Origin: Vibrio sp. 99-70-13A1
GTDB taxonomy: Bacteria; Pseudomonadota; Gammaproteobacteria; Enterobacterales; Vibrionaceae
Reading direction: 5' to 3'
DNA length: 64,000 bases
Assembly: GCF_013114625.1 (NCBI RefSeq)
Contig: NZ_VTXD01000014.1
Location: 62,001 to 126,000 of the forward strand
This document shows, piece by piece, positions 56,663 to 64,000 of the stretch (the stretch's first letter is position 1; each line of letters opens with the position of its first letter). Made by a program: the position numbers and the translations under genes. The notes under the pieces are model-generated. The model was not told where the DNA came from. It saw only the letters and a list, made by a program, of their open reading frames with translations, and did no database searches.

Positions 56663-57541
56663 CTAGATATTCTTAACGTTTAAGCCCGCTAATTGGTGCC
56701 AATAACCGTTACATTGTCTATTTGAAATGGGTTGAGGCTTTAAGCCTTGCTCATTCGCTTTGAACTTTTCAACTTCAGAGAATGTGTCGACACCTAATGG
56801 GCTAAGTCGGACCACATCAACTAAGTCATTCATGCTCGGCAAGTCATTCACTAAGTTATAGCAGTAGCCAGACTGAGTTTGAATACCGTTTAAGTTAAAT
56901 ACGGATTGCCCTTCTTGGCTGTCTACTTGTAAGCCTGTTGGGTACTTAATACAGCAAGTTTCACAGTCATCTTTCGCTTTGTTCTCTGCACGGGCGGTAA
57001 AGCAACGTGCAGAATAAGCTAAAGGTAAATAGCCATGACTGAACACTTCTACTTCGAATTCATTACGAATATTTAGCTCTTCGCATTGCGTCATTACATT
57101 GCTTAGCCATTCGCGAGAAAGTTCAACAGGCATGCACCAGCGAGTCATTCCTTGCTTTAAAAATAGGTTTAACGTATGAGCGTTATAAGTATTTACAGCC
57201 GGACCGACAACAAAAGGCACTTTGCTTTCACTAGCCAGTTGGATTGCAGAAACATCATTCGCTTCAATAGCAAAGTCACCATTATCGATGTACTTCTTCA
57301 TGATGTTTACTTCACTTGGTGCTTCTAACAGTGCCATCGTCGATAAGACGACCTGTTTACCGGTAGATGATAAATCTTTAGCGATATCAAGCCAGTGTTT
57401 AGTTTTCATTTCACGACGTTTCGAACAAACCGATTCACCAAGATAAATAATATCCGCTGAACTGTTTTTCGCTTGTTCGTAAAAACTTTCCACATCTTGT
57501 TTTGGCCAAAAATATAGTAGAGGCCCTAATGCGTACTTCAT
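56663..57541 (-). CDS. ubiV: Oxygen-independent ubiquinone hydroxylation protein UbiV (YhbV)
   Basis: Peptidase U32-family protein with a [4Fe-4S] cluster; with UbiU it hydroxylates the ubiquinone ring without O2. The start was set at the ATG at 57541 (MKYALGPLL) with GGAGA seven bases upstream, giving 292 residues and placing the first ligand Cys at residue 39 (ESVCSKR), the number known in E. coli. The other ligands are in [20 protein letters not shown]. It begins 19 bases after the end of ubiU, so the two form one operon. Confidence 0.93.
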   Translation of the reverse strand: MKYALGPLLYFWPKQDVESFYEQAKNSSADIIYLGESVCSKRREMKTKHWLDIAKDLSSTGKQVVLSTMALLEAPSEVNIMKKYIDNGDFAIEANDVSAIQLASESKVPFVVGPAVNTYNAHTLNLFLKQGMTRWCMPVELSREWLSNVMTQCEELNIRNEFEVEVFSHGYLPLAYSARCFTARAENKAKDDCETCCIKYPTGLQVDSQEGQSVFNLNGIQTQSGYCYNLVNDLPSMNDLVDVVRLSPLGVDTFSEVEKFKANEQGLKPQPISNRQCNGYWHQLAGLNVKNI

Positions 57542-57560
57542 AGAATTCTCCATCTATTTA

Positions 57561-58574
57561 TTATTGCCATTTACGGTGGTAAGCACCCAGAGTTGTTTGA
57601 GTACCTTCAGATACATTAGCCAGCGCAGCGTTCCAAGAAGGCTCCACATGATATTGTTCTGGGTTCGCTAAGTAACGGTCAATCGCAGCGCGCCATGTTC
57701 TAGTTACCTGTTCAACATAAGCAGGGCTACGCTGGCGTCCTTCAATCTTCACTGAAGCAACATTTGCAGCAAAAAGCTCAGGCACCATGGATAAGGTGTT
57801 TAGACTCGTTGGCTCTTCTAATGCATGATAACGCTTACGTTCGCCATCAATGTTCGCATCAAAGCGTCCTTTACAAAGTGTCGGGTAACCTGCATTTTCG
57901 CCTGCGACATATTTATCAATTAATATTTCATTTAAACGGGATTCTAACCCTGATTCGGTTTCTTGCCAGCGTACATATTTTGCAGGTGAGCAAGCACCAA
58001 CAGTATTAGGTGATTCACCGGTCATGTACGAAGAAAGGTAGCATCGACCTTCAGCCATAATACAAAGGCTGCCAAATGCGAAAACTTCAAGTTCAACGTC
58101 AGAAGTGATATTACGAGAAAGTTGTTTTACTTGATGTATTGATAGTACGCGAGGCAGTACCACTCGTTTTACATTGAAGTTTTGCTTGTAGAAGTCTATC
58201 GCAGCAATGTTAGTCGCGGATGCTTGAACGGATAAATGCAGTTCAAGATCAGGGTATTTGTTGGCTGCATATTCTAACACGGCAATGTCCGCAACGATCA
58301 GTGCATCAACACCAAGTGCGGCTGCATTATCGACAGCGTTCGTCCAGCGTTCAAATCCATTGGGATGAGCAAAAGTGTTGAGTGCAACGTGGATTTTTTT
58401 GTTTCGGTCATGGACATATTGAACAGCACGGTCCAGCTTTTTTCCGGCAAAATTCAAGCCAGCAAAATGGCGAGCGTTAGTATCATCTTTGAATCCGATA
58501 TAAACCGCATCTGCACCACAATCAATTGCTGTTTTTAAAGCAGGTAAGTTGCCTGCTGGGCATAGAAGTTCCAT
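57561..58574 (-). CDS. ubiU: Oxygen-independent ubiquinone hydroxylation protein UbiU (YhbU)
   Basis: Partner of UbiV in anaerobic ubiquinone synthesis, a U32-family protein of 337 residues. It starts MELLCPAGNLPALKTAIDCG, the family hallmark. Cluster ligands are in FGSLCIMAEGRC, VGACSPAKY and YPTLCKGRF. A heterodimer with UbiV is known in E. coli. It is the first gene of the ubiUV operon, with an FNR-like box and a -10 box upstream at 58638 and 58610. It was long annotated as a collagenase-like protease, which is misleading. Confidence 0.93.
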   Translation of the reverse strand: MELLCPAGNLPALKTAIDCGADAVYIGFKDDTNARHFAGLNFAGKKLDRAVQYVHDRNKKIHVALNTFAHPNGFERWTNAVDNAAALGVDALIVADIAVLEYAANKYPDLELHLSVQASATNIAAIDFYKQNFNVKRVVLPRVLSIHQVKQLSRNITSDVELEVFAFGSLCIMAEGRCYLSSYMTGESPNTVGACSPAKYVRWQETESGLESRLNEILIDKYVAGENAGYPTLCKGRFDANIDGERKRYHALEEPTSLNTLSMVPELFAANVASVKIEGRQRSPAYVEQVTRTWRAAIDRYLANPEQYHVEPSWNAALANVSEGTQTTLGAYHRKWQ

Positions 58575-58609
58575 TTGCTTGATACCAATAGGATGAAATT
58601 GAAGCGAGC

Positions 58610-58651
58610 ATTTTATGAAGAATTATGAATACCATAATTGATGTGGGGCAG
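58610..58651 (-). promoter_or_regulatory. Candidate FNR-dependent promoter of ubiUV
   Basis: On the minus strand CTGCC-CCAC-ATCAA (58651 to 58638) matches the FNR consensus at seven of ten positions with one perfect half. A -10 box TAAAAT (58615 to 58610) lies at the right place for a site centred 41.5 bases before the start of transcription, about 30 bases before ubiU. Confidence 0.45.
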
Positions 58652-58718
58652 GTTTAGATGGATAAATCGAGTTTTACTCAATAAGGAGTAGTTGAGGTTG
58701 GTGATTTAAATGAGGAAA

Positions 58719-60758
58719 TTAGTTTTTATGGCGGCGATTTTGTGCAAATAACTCTTCAACTTCTTCTTTTGGTTGAGGTCGATAAAAATGAAACCCTTGG
58801 ATAGAACTGCAATTCAGATTCGAAAGAAGTGTGGCTTGCTCGCGAGTTTCTACCCCTTCAGCTACCACCGTTAAATCGAGAGATTTACCTAAATTGATGA
58901 TGTTTTCTATCACTGTTACTTGTTTAGGTAGAGTGTCGACATTCATGATGAATGCTCGGTCGATTTTTAGCTCATCAATTGGGAAGCGAGCTAAATAGGA
59001 TAATGAAGAATAACCAGTACCGAAATCATCAATTGAAAGGGCAAACCCTAACTTCTTAATAGCATTAAGCATTTGTAACGTATGATCACTATCACTCATC
59101 ACTGCACTTTCAGTTAATTCAAACGTTATTGCGCTCGGATCAAGCTCAGTAGTGCGGAGCAGCTTCTCCATGTAATCGATTAATTTTGGGTTTCCAAACT
59201 GCTCAGGTGATAAGTTTATGGCGACTCTGCCTGGCAATATTCCCTGTGTTTTCCAGCGTTTAACCGTGGTGAATACGTCACGCATAACGACTCGACCTAA
59301 GTGTTCGATTAAACCTGCGCGTTCAGCTACCGGGATAAATGCCGCAGGGCTAATATAGCCTTCTACTGGGTGTTTCCAGCGAACTAAGGCTTCTGCTCCG
59401 TTGATAGTAAAATCACGAGCATTTACTTTAGGTTGATACCACACTTCTAAACCATTTTGCTGAAGTGCTTTTTGCAGTTCAATTTCAAGCCAAAGGCGCA
59501 TGCGCGCTTCTTTGTTCATTTGGTCGTTGAATTTGATTAAACGGTTACGCCCACGATCTTTCGCTTCGTACATGGCGGTGTCAGCATTTTGCAATAAAAT
59601 ACGAGCATCTCGACCATCTTGTGGGAAAGCTACGCTACCAATTGAACAAGCCAGTCTTTTACTAAAATGATGGAGGTCAAATGGTTGATTAATTAGGGAA
59701 ATAATTCGTTCAGCCAGCATTTCAGCCATTCGGTCATTTTCTGGCTCAGGTAAAATAACACCAAATTCATCACCGCCTAAATGACCAATAACGGCGTGGC
59801 GAGGTAACAATCGCTTAAGGCGTGATGAGACTTCTTTAATGACTTTGTCACCAATATGGTGACCGAGAGAATCATTGATATTCTTAAAGTTATCGATGTC
59901 TAAGTAGAGCATCACAACGGGTGTATTATTTTGGATAAATTGTTCTAATCGCTTGGTAAACCCCACTCGGTTATACAGCTTTGTTAGGCAATCAATGTAA
60001 GCATCTTCATTGGTCGTAGTAGAAAGTTGTTTTGGAGCGTCTTGAGCGTTTTGGATAAGCACTAATTGCGTTGTGTTACCTAAAATTGCTGTTGAATCAG
60101 TATGTAACTGAACTTTTCTTTCGAAGCCACAACGTGCGCCAGTTAAGCAAACCAAACCAGACTCTGAGATTAAAGAGCTAATTTTAGTACTGAATACTGT
60201 TTTGGTTTGCTGATCTATAAATAATCGCCCTAGCTCTTCACCTATCAATTCAGTGGTTGAGTTAAAGCCAAGAATTCGAGCTGCTGCTGGGTTAGATGAC
60301 AAAATATAATCATCTTCAACCAGTAAAAGACCATCAGGCAATAGCTGAGACAGTTTTGTAAATTTGGCTTCTGATTCTTCAAGTGAGCGGATCAACACTT
60401 GGTTTTCTGAAGTGTCGATTGCATGAAATACAATGTATTCCGTTTTATCGTCATTAACGAGAGGGGATAAACTGAAGTGAATACTGGTTTCTAAGTCAGT
60501 TTCATTAAGCGTAATTTCTGCTTCAATCGTTTCGCCAGAGAAAGCACGATCATAATAAGGTTTTATATGGTTATAGAACTGTTCGCCTAGAGTTTGTCGA
60601 TCATTCATGCCTACCAATTCATTTTGGCTTAACCCTGCTATATCACAGTAACGTTCGTTGACCATAAAATAATTATGTTGGTCATCGAGCACCGCAAAGA
60701 AGAATGGGCTGTTTGATGTGAATTTTTCAAACCAATGCTGTAATTGCTGGGGAGGCAT
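58719..60758 (-). CDS. PAS-GGDEF-EAL c-di-GMP signalling protein
   Basis: Predicted cytoplasmic protein of 679 residues, start set at the ATG at 60758 rather than an adjacent TTG. A PAS domain (about 10-120; FFAVLDDQHNYFMVNERYCD) and a second PAS-like region (about 135-240) precede a GGDEF domain with intact GGDEF (HLGGDEFGVIL) and an EAL domain with EALVRW, ELTESAVM, IDDFGTGYSSL and IDELKIDRAF. Both catalytic sites look intact; the RxxD inhibitory site before GGDEF is absent, and no membrane segment is seen. The PAS domains may sense redox or a ligand. It lies between ubiU and ubiT and is divergent from ubiT. Confidence 0.9.
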   Translation of the reverse strand: MPPQQLQHWFEKFTSNSPFFFAVLDDQHNYFMVNERYCDIAGLSQNELVGMNDRQTLGEQFYNHIKPYYDRAFSGETIEAEITLNETDLETSIHFSLSPLVNDDKTEYIVFHAIDTSENQVLIRSLEESEAKFTKLSQLLPDGLLLVEDDYILSSNPAAARILGFNSTTELIGEELGRLFIDQQTKTVFSTKISSLISESGLVCLTGARCGFERKVQLHTDSTAILGNTTQLVLIQNAQDAPKQLSTTTNEDAYIDCLTKLYNRVGFTKRLEQFIQNNTPVVMLYLDIDNFKNINDSLGHHIGDKVIKEVSSRLKRLLPRHAVIGHLGGDEFGVILPEPENDRMAEMLAERIISLINQPFDLHHFSKRLACSIGSVAFPQDGRDARILLQNADTAMYEAKDRGRNRLIKFNDQMNKEARMRLWLEIELQKALQQNGLEVWYQPKVNARDFTINGAEALVRWKHPVEGYISPAAFIPVAERAGLIEHLGRVVMRDVFTTVKRWKTQGILPGRVAINLSPEQFGNPKLIDYMEKLLRTTELDPSAITFELTESAVMSDSDHTLQMLNAIKKLGFALSIDDFGTGYSSLSYLARFPIDELKIDRAFIMNVDTLPKQVTVIENIINLGKSLDLTVVAEGVETREQATLLSNLNCSSIQGFHFYRPQPKEEVEELFAQNRRHKN

Positions 60759-60894
60759 CAAAGTACTACCAATTCTCCAAAAGGTTGCACACTCACAGTA
60801 GGTGAATGCTTGTAACCATATCTCTACTAACTAATAGTTCTAACTATAACTGTGATTTTCAGGATATTAAAGCCGAGTAGCAAAGAGAAATTAA

Positions 60895-60943
60895 TTGATA
60901 CACAACAGTAATAGAGGCTAACACATCATTTATGATGGTTTCA
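60895..60943 (+). promoter_or_regulatory. Candidate FNR-dependent promoter of ubiT
   Basis: TTGAT-ACAC-AACAG (60895-60908) matches the FNR consensus TTGAT-N4-ATCAA at eight of ten positions. A near-consensus -10 box TATGAT lies at 60931-60936, giving a start near 60943 and an FNR site centred at -41.5. The first in-frame ATG (60932) would lie inside the -10 box and cannot be the start if this promoter is used. Confidence 0.55.
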
Positions 60944-60973
60944 TTGTTATTGTTTAAGTTACGGATAAGTCAC

Positions 60974-61501
60974 GTGATACACAAGATTCGCACTCAACTA
61001 GTTCAAAATGCCGCATCAATTTTGCGATCCCCAGTCCAGTTATTGCCTAAATCAGTACAAAAAAAAGCCTTGCTTGAGGGGCTGAAAACCGTCTTCCAAG
61101 AAGCCTTAGAAGATGGCGACTTTGAATTCCTTGAGGATAAGTGGCTGAAAGTTTCTATAAAAGACATGGGGCTAAGTTGGTGTATTAGTTACCAAAATGA
61201 AAAGCTTATCGTTGCTGATAAAGAAGTGGCAGAAGATGTAAGCTTTAGCGGTAACTTAAATGATCTTGTACTTATTGCTGGTCGAAAAGAAGATCCGGAT
61301 ACTTTATTTTTCCAACGACGTCTTTCTATTGAAGGAGATACCGAACTGGGATTAGAAGTGAAAAACCTAATGGACAGTGTAGATTTAGAGTTACTTCCCG
61401 CTCCTATGAAAATGTTATTAAATCAATTAGCTGATTTTGTGCAGAAGGGAGTACAATCGCCTCATACACAAAATGAGGTAATAAATGCTTATTCGAACTG
61501 A
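60974..61501 (+). CDS. ubiT: Anaerobic ubiquinone biosynthesis accessory factor UbiT (YhbT)
   Basis: SCP2-domain lipid-binding protein that works with UbiU and UbiV in O2-independent ubiquinone synthesis. The start was set at GTG 60974 (VIHKIRTQL) with GGATAAG upstream, giving 175 residues, close to E. coli (174). An ATG at 60932 would add 14 residues but sits in a probable -10 box. The family signature ARKEDPDTLFFQRRLSIEGD (here GRKEDPDTLFFQRRLSIEGD) is intact, with DGDFEFLEDKWL near residue 50. It overlaps yhbS by 17 bases. Confidence 0.9.
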   Translation: MIHKIRTQLVQNAASILRSPVQLLPKSVQKKALLEGLKTVFQEALEDGDFEFLEDKWLKVSIKDMGLSWCISYQNEKLIVADKEVAEDVSFSGNLNDLVLIAGRKEDPDTLFFQRRLSIEGDTELGLEVKNLMDSVDLELLPAPMKMLLNQLADFVQKGVQSPHTQNEVINAYSN

Positions 61502-61988
61502 AGCACCCGCTGATATTTTAGCGATAGACCGCCTACTTAAGTCAGTATTTGAAACCGATGCGGAAGCCAAATTGGTTATGAGCCTGCGTGAAAATAGTCA
61601 CTTAACGTTATCGTTGGTGGCTTGTTCTGATGAAGGTGAGGTGATCGGTCATACTATGTTTAGCCCTGTGATGTTGGATGGTACTGATCACAACTGGCAA
61701 GGCTTAGCGCCTTTAGCTGTAAAAGAAGAGTTCAGAAAACAAGGCATTGGTGAAATTTTAGTTAAAGAAGGTTTATCTTCTTTACATGAATTTGGTTACC
61801 CAGCTTGTGTTGTGCTTGGCGACCCGAATTACTACTCTCGTATGGGGTTTAAATCTGCCAGTCAGTTTGATCTGACTTGCGCTTGGGAAGCTCCTGCAGG
61901 TGCGTTTCAGGCTGTAGAGCTTGCTTCTGGAGCTTTTGACGAACATAGCGGTGTTATTGAATATTGCCCTGAGTTTAACGAACTGTAG
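61485..61988 (+). CDS. yhbS: GNAT family N-acetyltransferase YhbS
   Basis: Predicted acetyl-CoA-dependent N-acetyltransferase of 167 residues. The acetyl-CoA loop is GLAPLAVKEEFRKQGIGEIL, with the R/Q-x-x-G-x-G pattern KQGIGE, followed by VVLGDPNYYSRMGFKSA. E. coli also has yhbS beside yhbT (ubiT). Its substrate is not established. The start overlaps the end of ubiT by 17 bases, so the two are coupled. A terminator follows. Confidence 0.88.
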   Translation: MLIRTEAPADILAIDRLLKSVFETDAEAKLVMSLRENSHLTLSLVACSDEGEVIGHTMFSPVMLDGTDHNWQGLAPLAVKEEFRKQGIGEILVKEGLSSLHEFGYPACVVLGDPNYYSRMGFKSASQFDLTCAWEAPAGAFQAVELASGAFDEHSGVIEYCPEFNEL

Positions 61989-62012
61989 TACTTGAATTAG
62001 ATGCATTGACAG

Positions 62013-62043
62013 AATAAAGGAGCTTGATGCTCCTTTATTTTTT
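62013..62043 (+). terminator. Intrinsic terminator after yhbS
   Basis: AATAAAGGAGC-TTGAT-GCTCCTTTATT followed by more T, 25 bases past the yhbS stop and 35 before holD. Confidence 0.9.
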
Positions 62044-62077
62044 GTTAGTATCGGCGTCGTTCTATAAAGGGTTATTT

Positions 62078-62488
62078 ATGGCAAACACATCATCACCAGT
62101 ACAATCTCAATATTTGCACGAAATGGGCATAGACCAATGGGAGCTTATTCATCCAGAGCGGTTAACTGGATACCAAGCTGATCTCACGGTTTTACCTGAA
62201 GGCTGCAAGTTACTGTTGGTTTCTGATGAGAAGCCAGAAGGTAAGTTAGCTGAGATGTTTGAGCGTGTCTTAAAAAGTATCAAGCTAGATTTATCTCAAG
62301 CCTTGTATATACCTTCCGACCAATTCACTTCTGTTGAGAGCAATAGGGTAGATTGGGTATGGTTTGCTGGTTGTTCACCTTCAATAGAACTAGACGCTAA
62401 AATACTTCAGTCTCCTTTATTATCTGATATTGATGGTAATAACCAACATCGCCGCGATCTGTGGCAACAAATTTGTGCTTATGACTAA
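62078..62488 (+). CDS. holD: DNA polymerase III psi subunit
   Basis: Accessory subunit of the clamp-loader complex; it links the tau/gamma complex to chi and thus to SSB. The start was set at the ATG at 62078 (MANTSSPVQ) with AAAGGG upstream, giving 136 residues. Family features are YLHEMGIDQWELIHPERLTG near the N-terminus and the Trp-rich VDWVWFAGCSPSI region. It overlaps rimI by eight bases, the arrangement also seen in E. coli (holD-rimI). Confidence 0.9.
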   Translation: MANTSSPVQSQYLHEMGIDQWELIHPERLTGYQADLTVLPEGCKLLLVSDEKPEGKLAEMFERVLKSIKLDLSQALYIPSDQFTSVESNRVDWVWFAGCSPSIELDAKILQSPLLSDIDGNNQHRRDLWQQICAYD

Positions 62489-62951
62489 CCAACCTGCTGT
62501 AAATCAAACTCAATTGTTACCGATGTCTGAACTACATTTAGACTCGGTTTGGCGGATAGAACAAGCCGCTCATTCACATCCTTGGTCTGAAACTATGGTT
62601 CGAGACTTGAAGAGCCGTGGGGCATGTCATCATGCAATGCTTGTTAATGATGAAGTCGTTGGCTATTTCTTTGCTCAGAATATTGTTGGGGAAGTAACTT
62701 TATTGAACATTGCTGTTGACCCAACAGAGCAAGGTAAAGGTTATGGTAAAGCGTTAATTGAACACTTCCTTGATGTGTGTGAAAAAGCAAAGGCTGAAAG
62801 CGCATGGCTTGAAGTCAGAGAAAGCAACCGCAACGCATTTGGTTTATATGAGTGGGTTGGCTTCAATGAGGTTGACCGCCGTAGGAATTATTACCCAGCG
62901 AAGCAAGGCAAAAAAGAAGATGCCATTATCATGAGTTACATCTTCTTCTAG
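62481..62951 (+). CDS. rimI: Ribosomal protein S18 alanine N-acetyltransferase
   Basis: GNAT enzyme that acetylates the N-terminal Ala of ribosomal protein S18. The start was set at the ATG at 62481 (MTNQPAVNQ), which overlaps the holD stop; an in-frame codon at 62430 would extend far into holD. The 156-residue protein has the CoA loop VDPTEQGKGYGKALIEHFL, EVRESNRNAFGLYEWVGF and the terminal RRRNYYPA, all hallmarks of RimI. Confidence 0.93.
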   Translation: MTNQPAVNQTQLLPMSELHLDSVWRIEQAAHSHPWSETMVRDLKSRGACHHAMLVNDEVVGYFFAQNIVGEVTLLNIAVDPTEQGKGYGKALIEHFLDVCEKAKAESAWLEVRESNRNAFGLYEWVGFNEVDRRRNYYPAKQGKKEDAIIMSYIFF

Positions 62952-62992
62952 AGCTTAATGCTTCTGAAGTAGAACGAGTGAGTAACGCTATC

Positions 62993-63032
62993 CTCATTAG
63001 CTCATTAGCTCATTAGCTCATTCGTTCATTAC
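62993..63032. repeat. Tandem eight-base repeat over the stop of the EAL gene
   Basis: CTCATTAG is repeated three times (62993-63016), then CTCATTCG and TTCATTAC follow as decayed copies. The array covers the stop codon and the last codons of the minus-strand EAL gene. Copy-number change in the outer copies would leave the protein unchanged. Confidence 0.8.
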
Positions 63033-64000
63033 TTGTTGCCAGAGGTTCTTCACTTTTCAATTCATAGTGGTAATTCAATAATCGTTGAGTGACTTCACTT
63101 ACGGGCAAAGGTTTATCAAATAGATACCCTTGAAATTGCTTACAGCCCAAGGCTTTTAATGACTCGAGCTCTGGTATTTCTTCCACCCCTTCCGCTATGA
63201 CTTCTAGGTTTAACCGTTGTGCTGTCATGATGATTGTGTCGACAATTGCTTGATCACTTTCATCTAAGTGCAGCTGGGTGACAAAAGAGCGGTCTATTTT
63301 CAAAACATCAACAGCAAGGTGCTTTAAGTAGCGAAGAGAAGAGTAGCCAGTACCAAAGTCATCGATGGATATTTTTAAGTTATGTTCTTTCAACTGCGCC
63401 ATTTTTCGGATGGCATCGTCGACATTCTCAAGTAGCAAACTTTCAGTTATCTCCAACTCTATATTCTCCCCAGTGATGCCTGCCTGAGATAAAGTGTGAG
63501 TAATATGTTCGACAAAAGACTCTTGAGAAAATTGAAGTGGACTAATGTTGATGGCGAGACGATGGAAGCATTCAGGTAAAACACCTTGTTTCTCCCAACT
63601 TGCATATTGATAACAAGCTTGTTCAATAATCCAGTCCCCAATTTTCAAAATTTGACCAGTTTCTTCTGCAATAGGCATAAATACACCAGGAGGCAGCAAA
63701 CCACGTTCAGGGTGATTCCAGCGAATTAAAGCTTCGACACCGATAATTTGATGTTTGTCATTCACTTGTGGTTGGTAGTAGAGCTCTAGCTGGTTTTTGC
63801 TCAATGCTTCATGTAAACCTTTCTCTATATCAAGAAAAGTTTCAACCTGAGCTTGCATCTCAGGTTCATAAAACATGTATTTATTTCGACCTGCCACTTT
63901 GGCCCGATAGAGCGCAGTATCGGCTTGGCGTAATACATCAATACTGGTTATCCCTTCTGAAGGGAACATCGAAATACCGATACTCACAGTACAATAAAGC
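63013..64000 (-). CDS. GGDEF-EAL c-di-GMP signalling protein, N-terminus outside window
   Basis: The frame is open to the window edge, so the start lies beyond 64000. The visible part begins in the last third of a GGDEF domain (TVSIGISMFPSEG, ADTALYRAKVAGRNKYMFYE) and continues into a full EAL domain with EALIRW, NISPLQF, EITESLL, IDDFGTGYSSL, DVLKIDRSFV and VIAEGVEE, so phosphodiesterase residues look intact. Whether the GGDEF motif is intact cannot be seen. The C-terminus runs into a tandem repeat. It is convergent with rimI. Confidence 0.9.
   Translation of the reverse strand, partial: LYCTVSIGISMFPSEGITSIDVLRQADTALYRAKVAGRNKYMFYEPEMQAQVETFLDIEKGLHEALSKNQLELYYQPQVNDKHQIIGVEALIRWNHPERGLLPPGVFMPIAEETGQILKIGDWIIEQACYQYASWEKQGVLPECFHRLAINISPLQFSQESFVEHITHTLSQAGITGENIELEITESLLLENVDDAIRKMAQLKEHNLKISIDDFGTGYSSLRYLKHLAVDVLKIDRSFVTQLHLDESDQAIVDTIIMTAQRLNLEVIAEGVEEIPELESLKALGCKQFQGYLFDKPLPVSEVTQRLLNYHYELKSEEPLATSNERMS

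Overview
The window is a stretch of a Vibrionaceae chromosome, most likely a Vibrio. The evidence is the complete chitin-oligosaccharide cluster with its hybrid sensor ChiS, an OmpU-type porin, and the gene order chitin cluster, chiS, rsmC, hemL, erpA, RND pump, ShyC-type endopeptidase, tyrS, dacB, ompU, greA, yhbY, rlmE, ftsH, folP, glmM, secG, which resembles V. cholerae around VC0609-VC0655 from memory. The window looks like ordinary core chromosome. I see no prophage, insertion sequence or CRISPR array.

Layout. 1-2234 holds the end of an iron(III)-type ABC importer. 2357-16945, all on the minus strand, is the chitin-oligosaccharide module: binding protein CBP, two permeases, two ATPases, a GH9 glucosaminidase, glucosamine kinase, GH20 hexosaminidase, GH94 chitobiose phosphorylase and a phosphohexomutase. 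Together they import (GlcNAc)n, split it in the cytoplasm and feed GlcNAc-1-P and GlcN-6-P into amino-sugar metabolism. chiS (17612-21001) is its regulator. 21217-25691 carries rsmC, a PerM-like permease, an unlisted 41-residue membrane protein, hemL and erpA. 26053-30258 is an RND efflux operon whose pump gene is broken by a frame-changing deletion. 30444-36925 carries a murein endopeptidase, tyrS, a CBS-less MgtE behind a long structured leader with its own small ORF, dacB and ompU. 37439-53562 is the conserved information-processing block (greA, yhbY, rlmE, ftsH, folP, glmM, secG, tRNA-Leu, tRNA-fMet, rimP-nusA-infB-rbfA-truB-rpsO-pnp). 53687-64000 holds nlpI, a MarR/MATE pair with matching palindromic operators, the anaerobic ubiquinone genes ubiU, ubiV and ubiT around a GGDEF-EAL gene, yhbS, holD-rimI and a second GGDEF-EAL gene cut by the window edge.

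Most interesting signals. (1) mgtE has a roughly 315-base leader with a 14-codon ORF rich in acidic residues and proline plus competing pairings. The encoded MgtE lacks the CBS domains that normally sense Mg2+, so Mg2+ sensing may have moved from the protein to the mRNA. (2) ubiT and ubiUV each have an FNR-like box 41.5 bases from a predicted start of transcription with a good -10 box. This also moves the ubiT start to a GTG. (3) Two near-identical palindromes flank the MarR gene, one before it and one before the MATE gene. (4) The cbp mRNA leader folds into a long bulged hairpin, and direct repeats lie upstream of it.

Several start codons were moved inward from the longest reading frame on the basis of ribosome binding sites and family starts; each entry says so. 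All matches are by eye; no database search or folding program was run.
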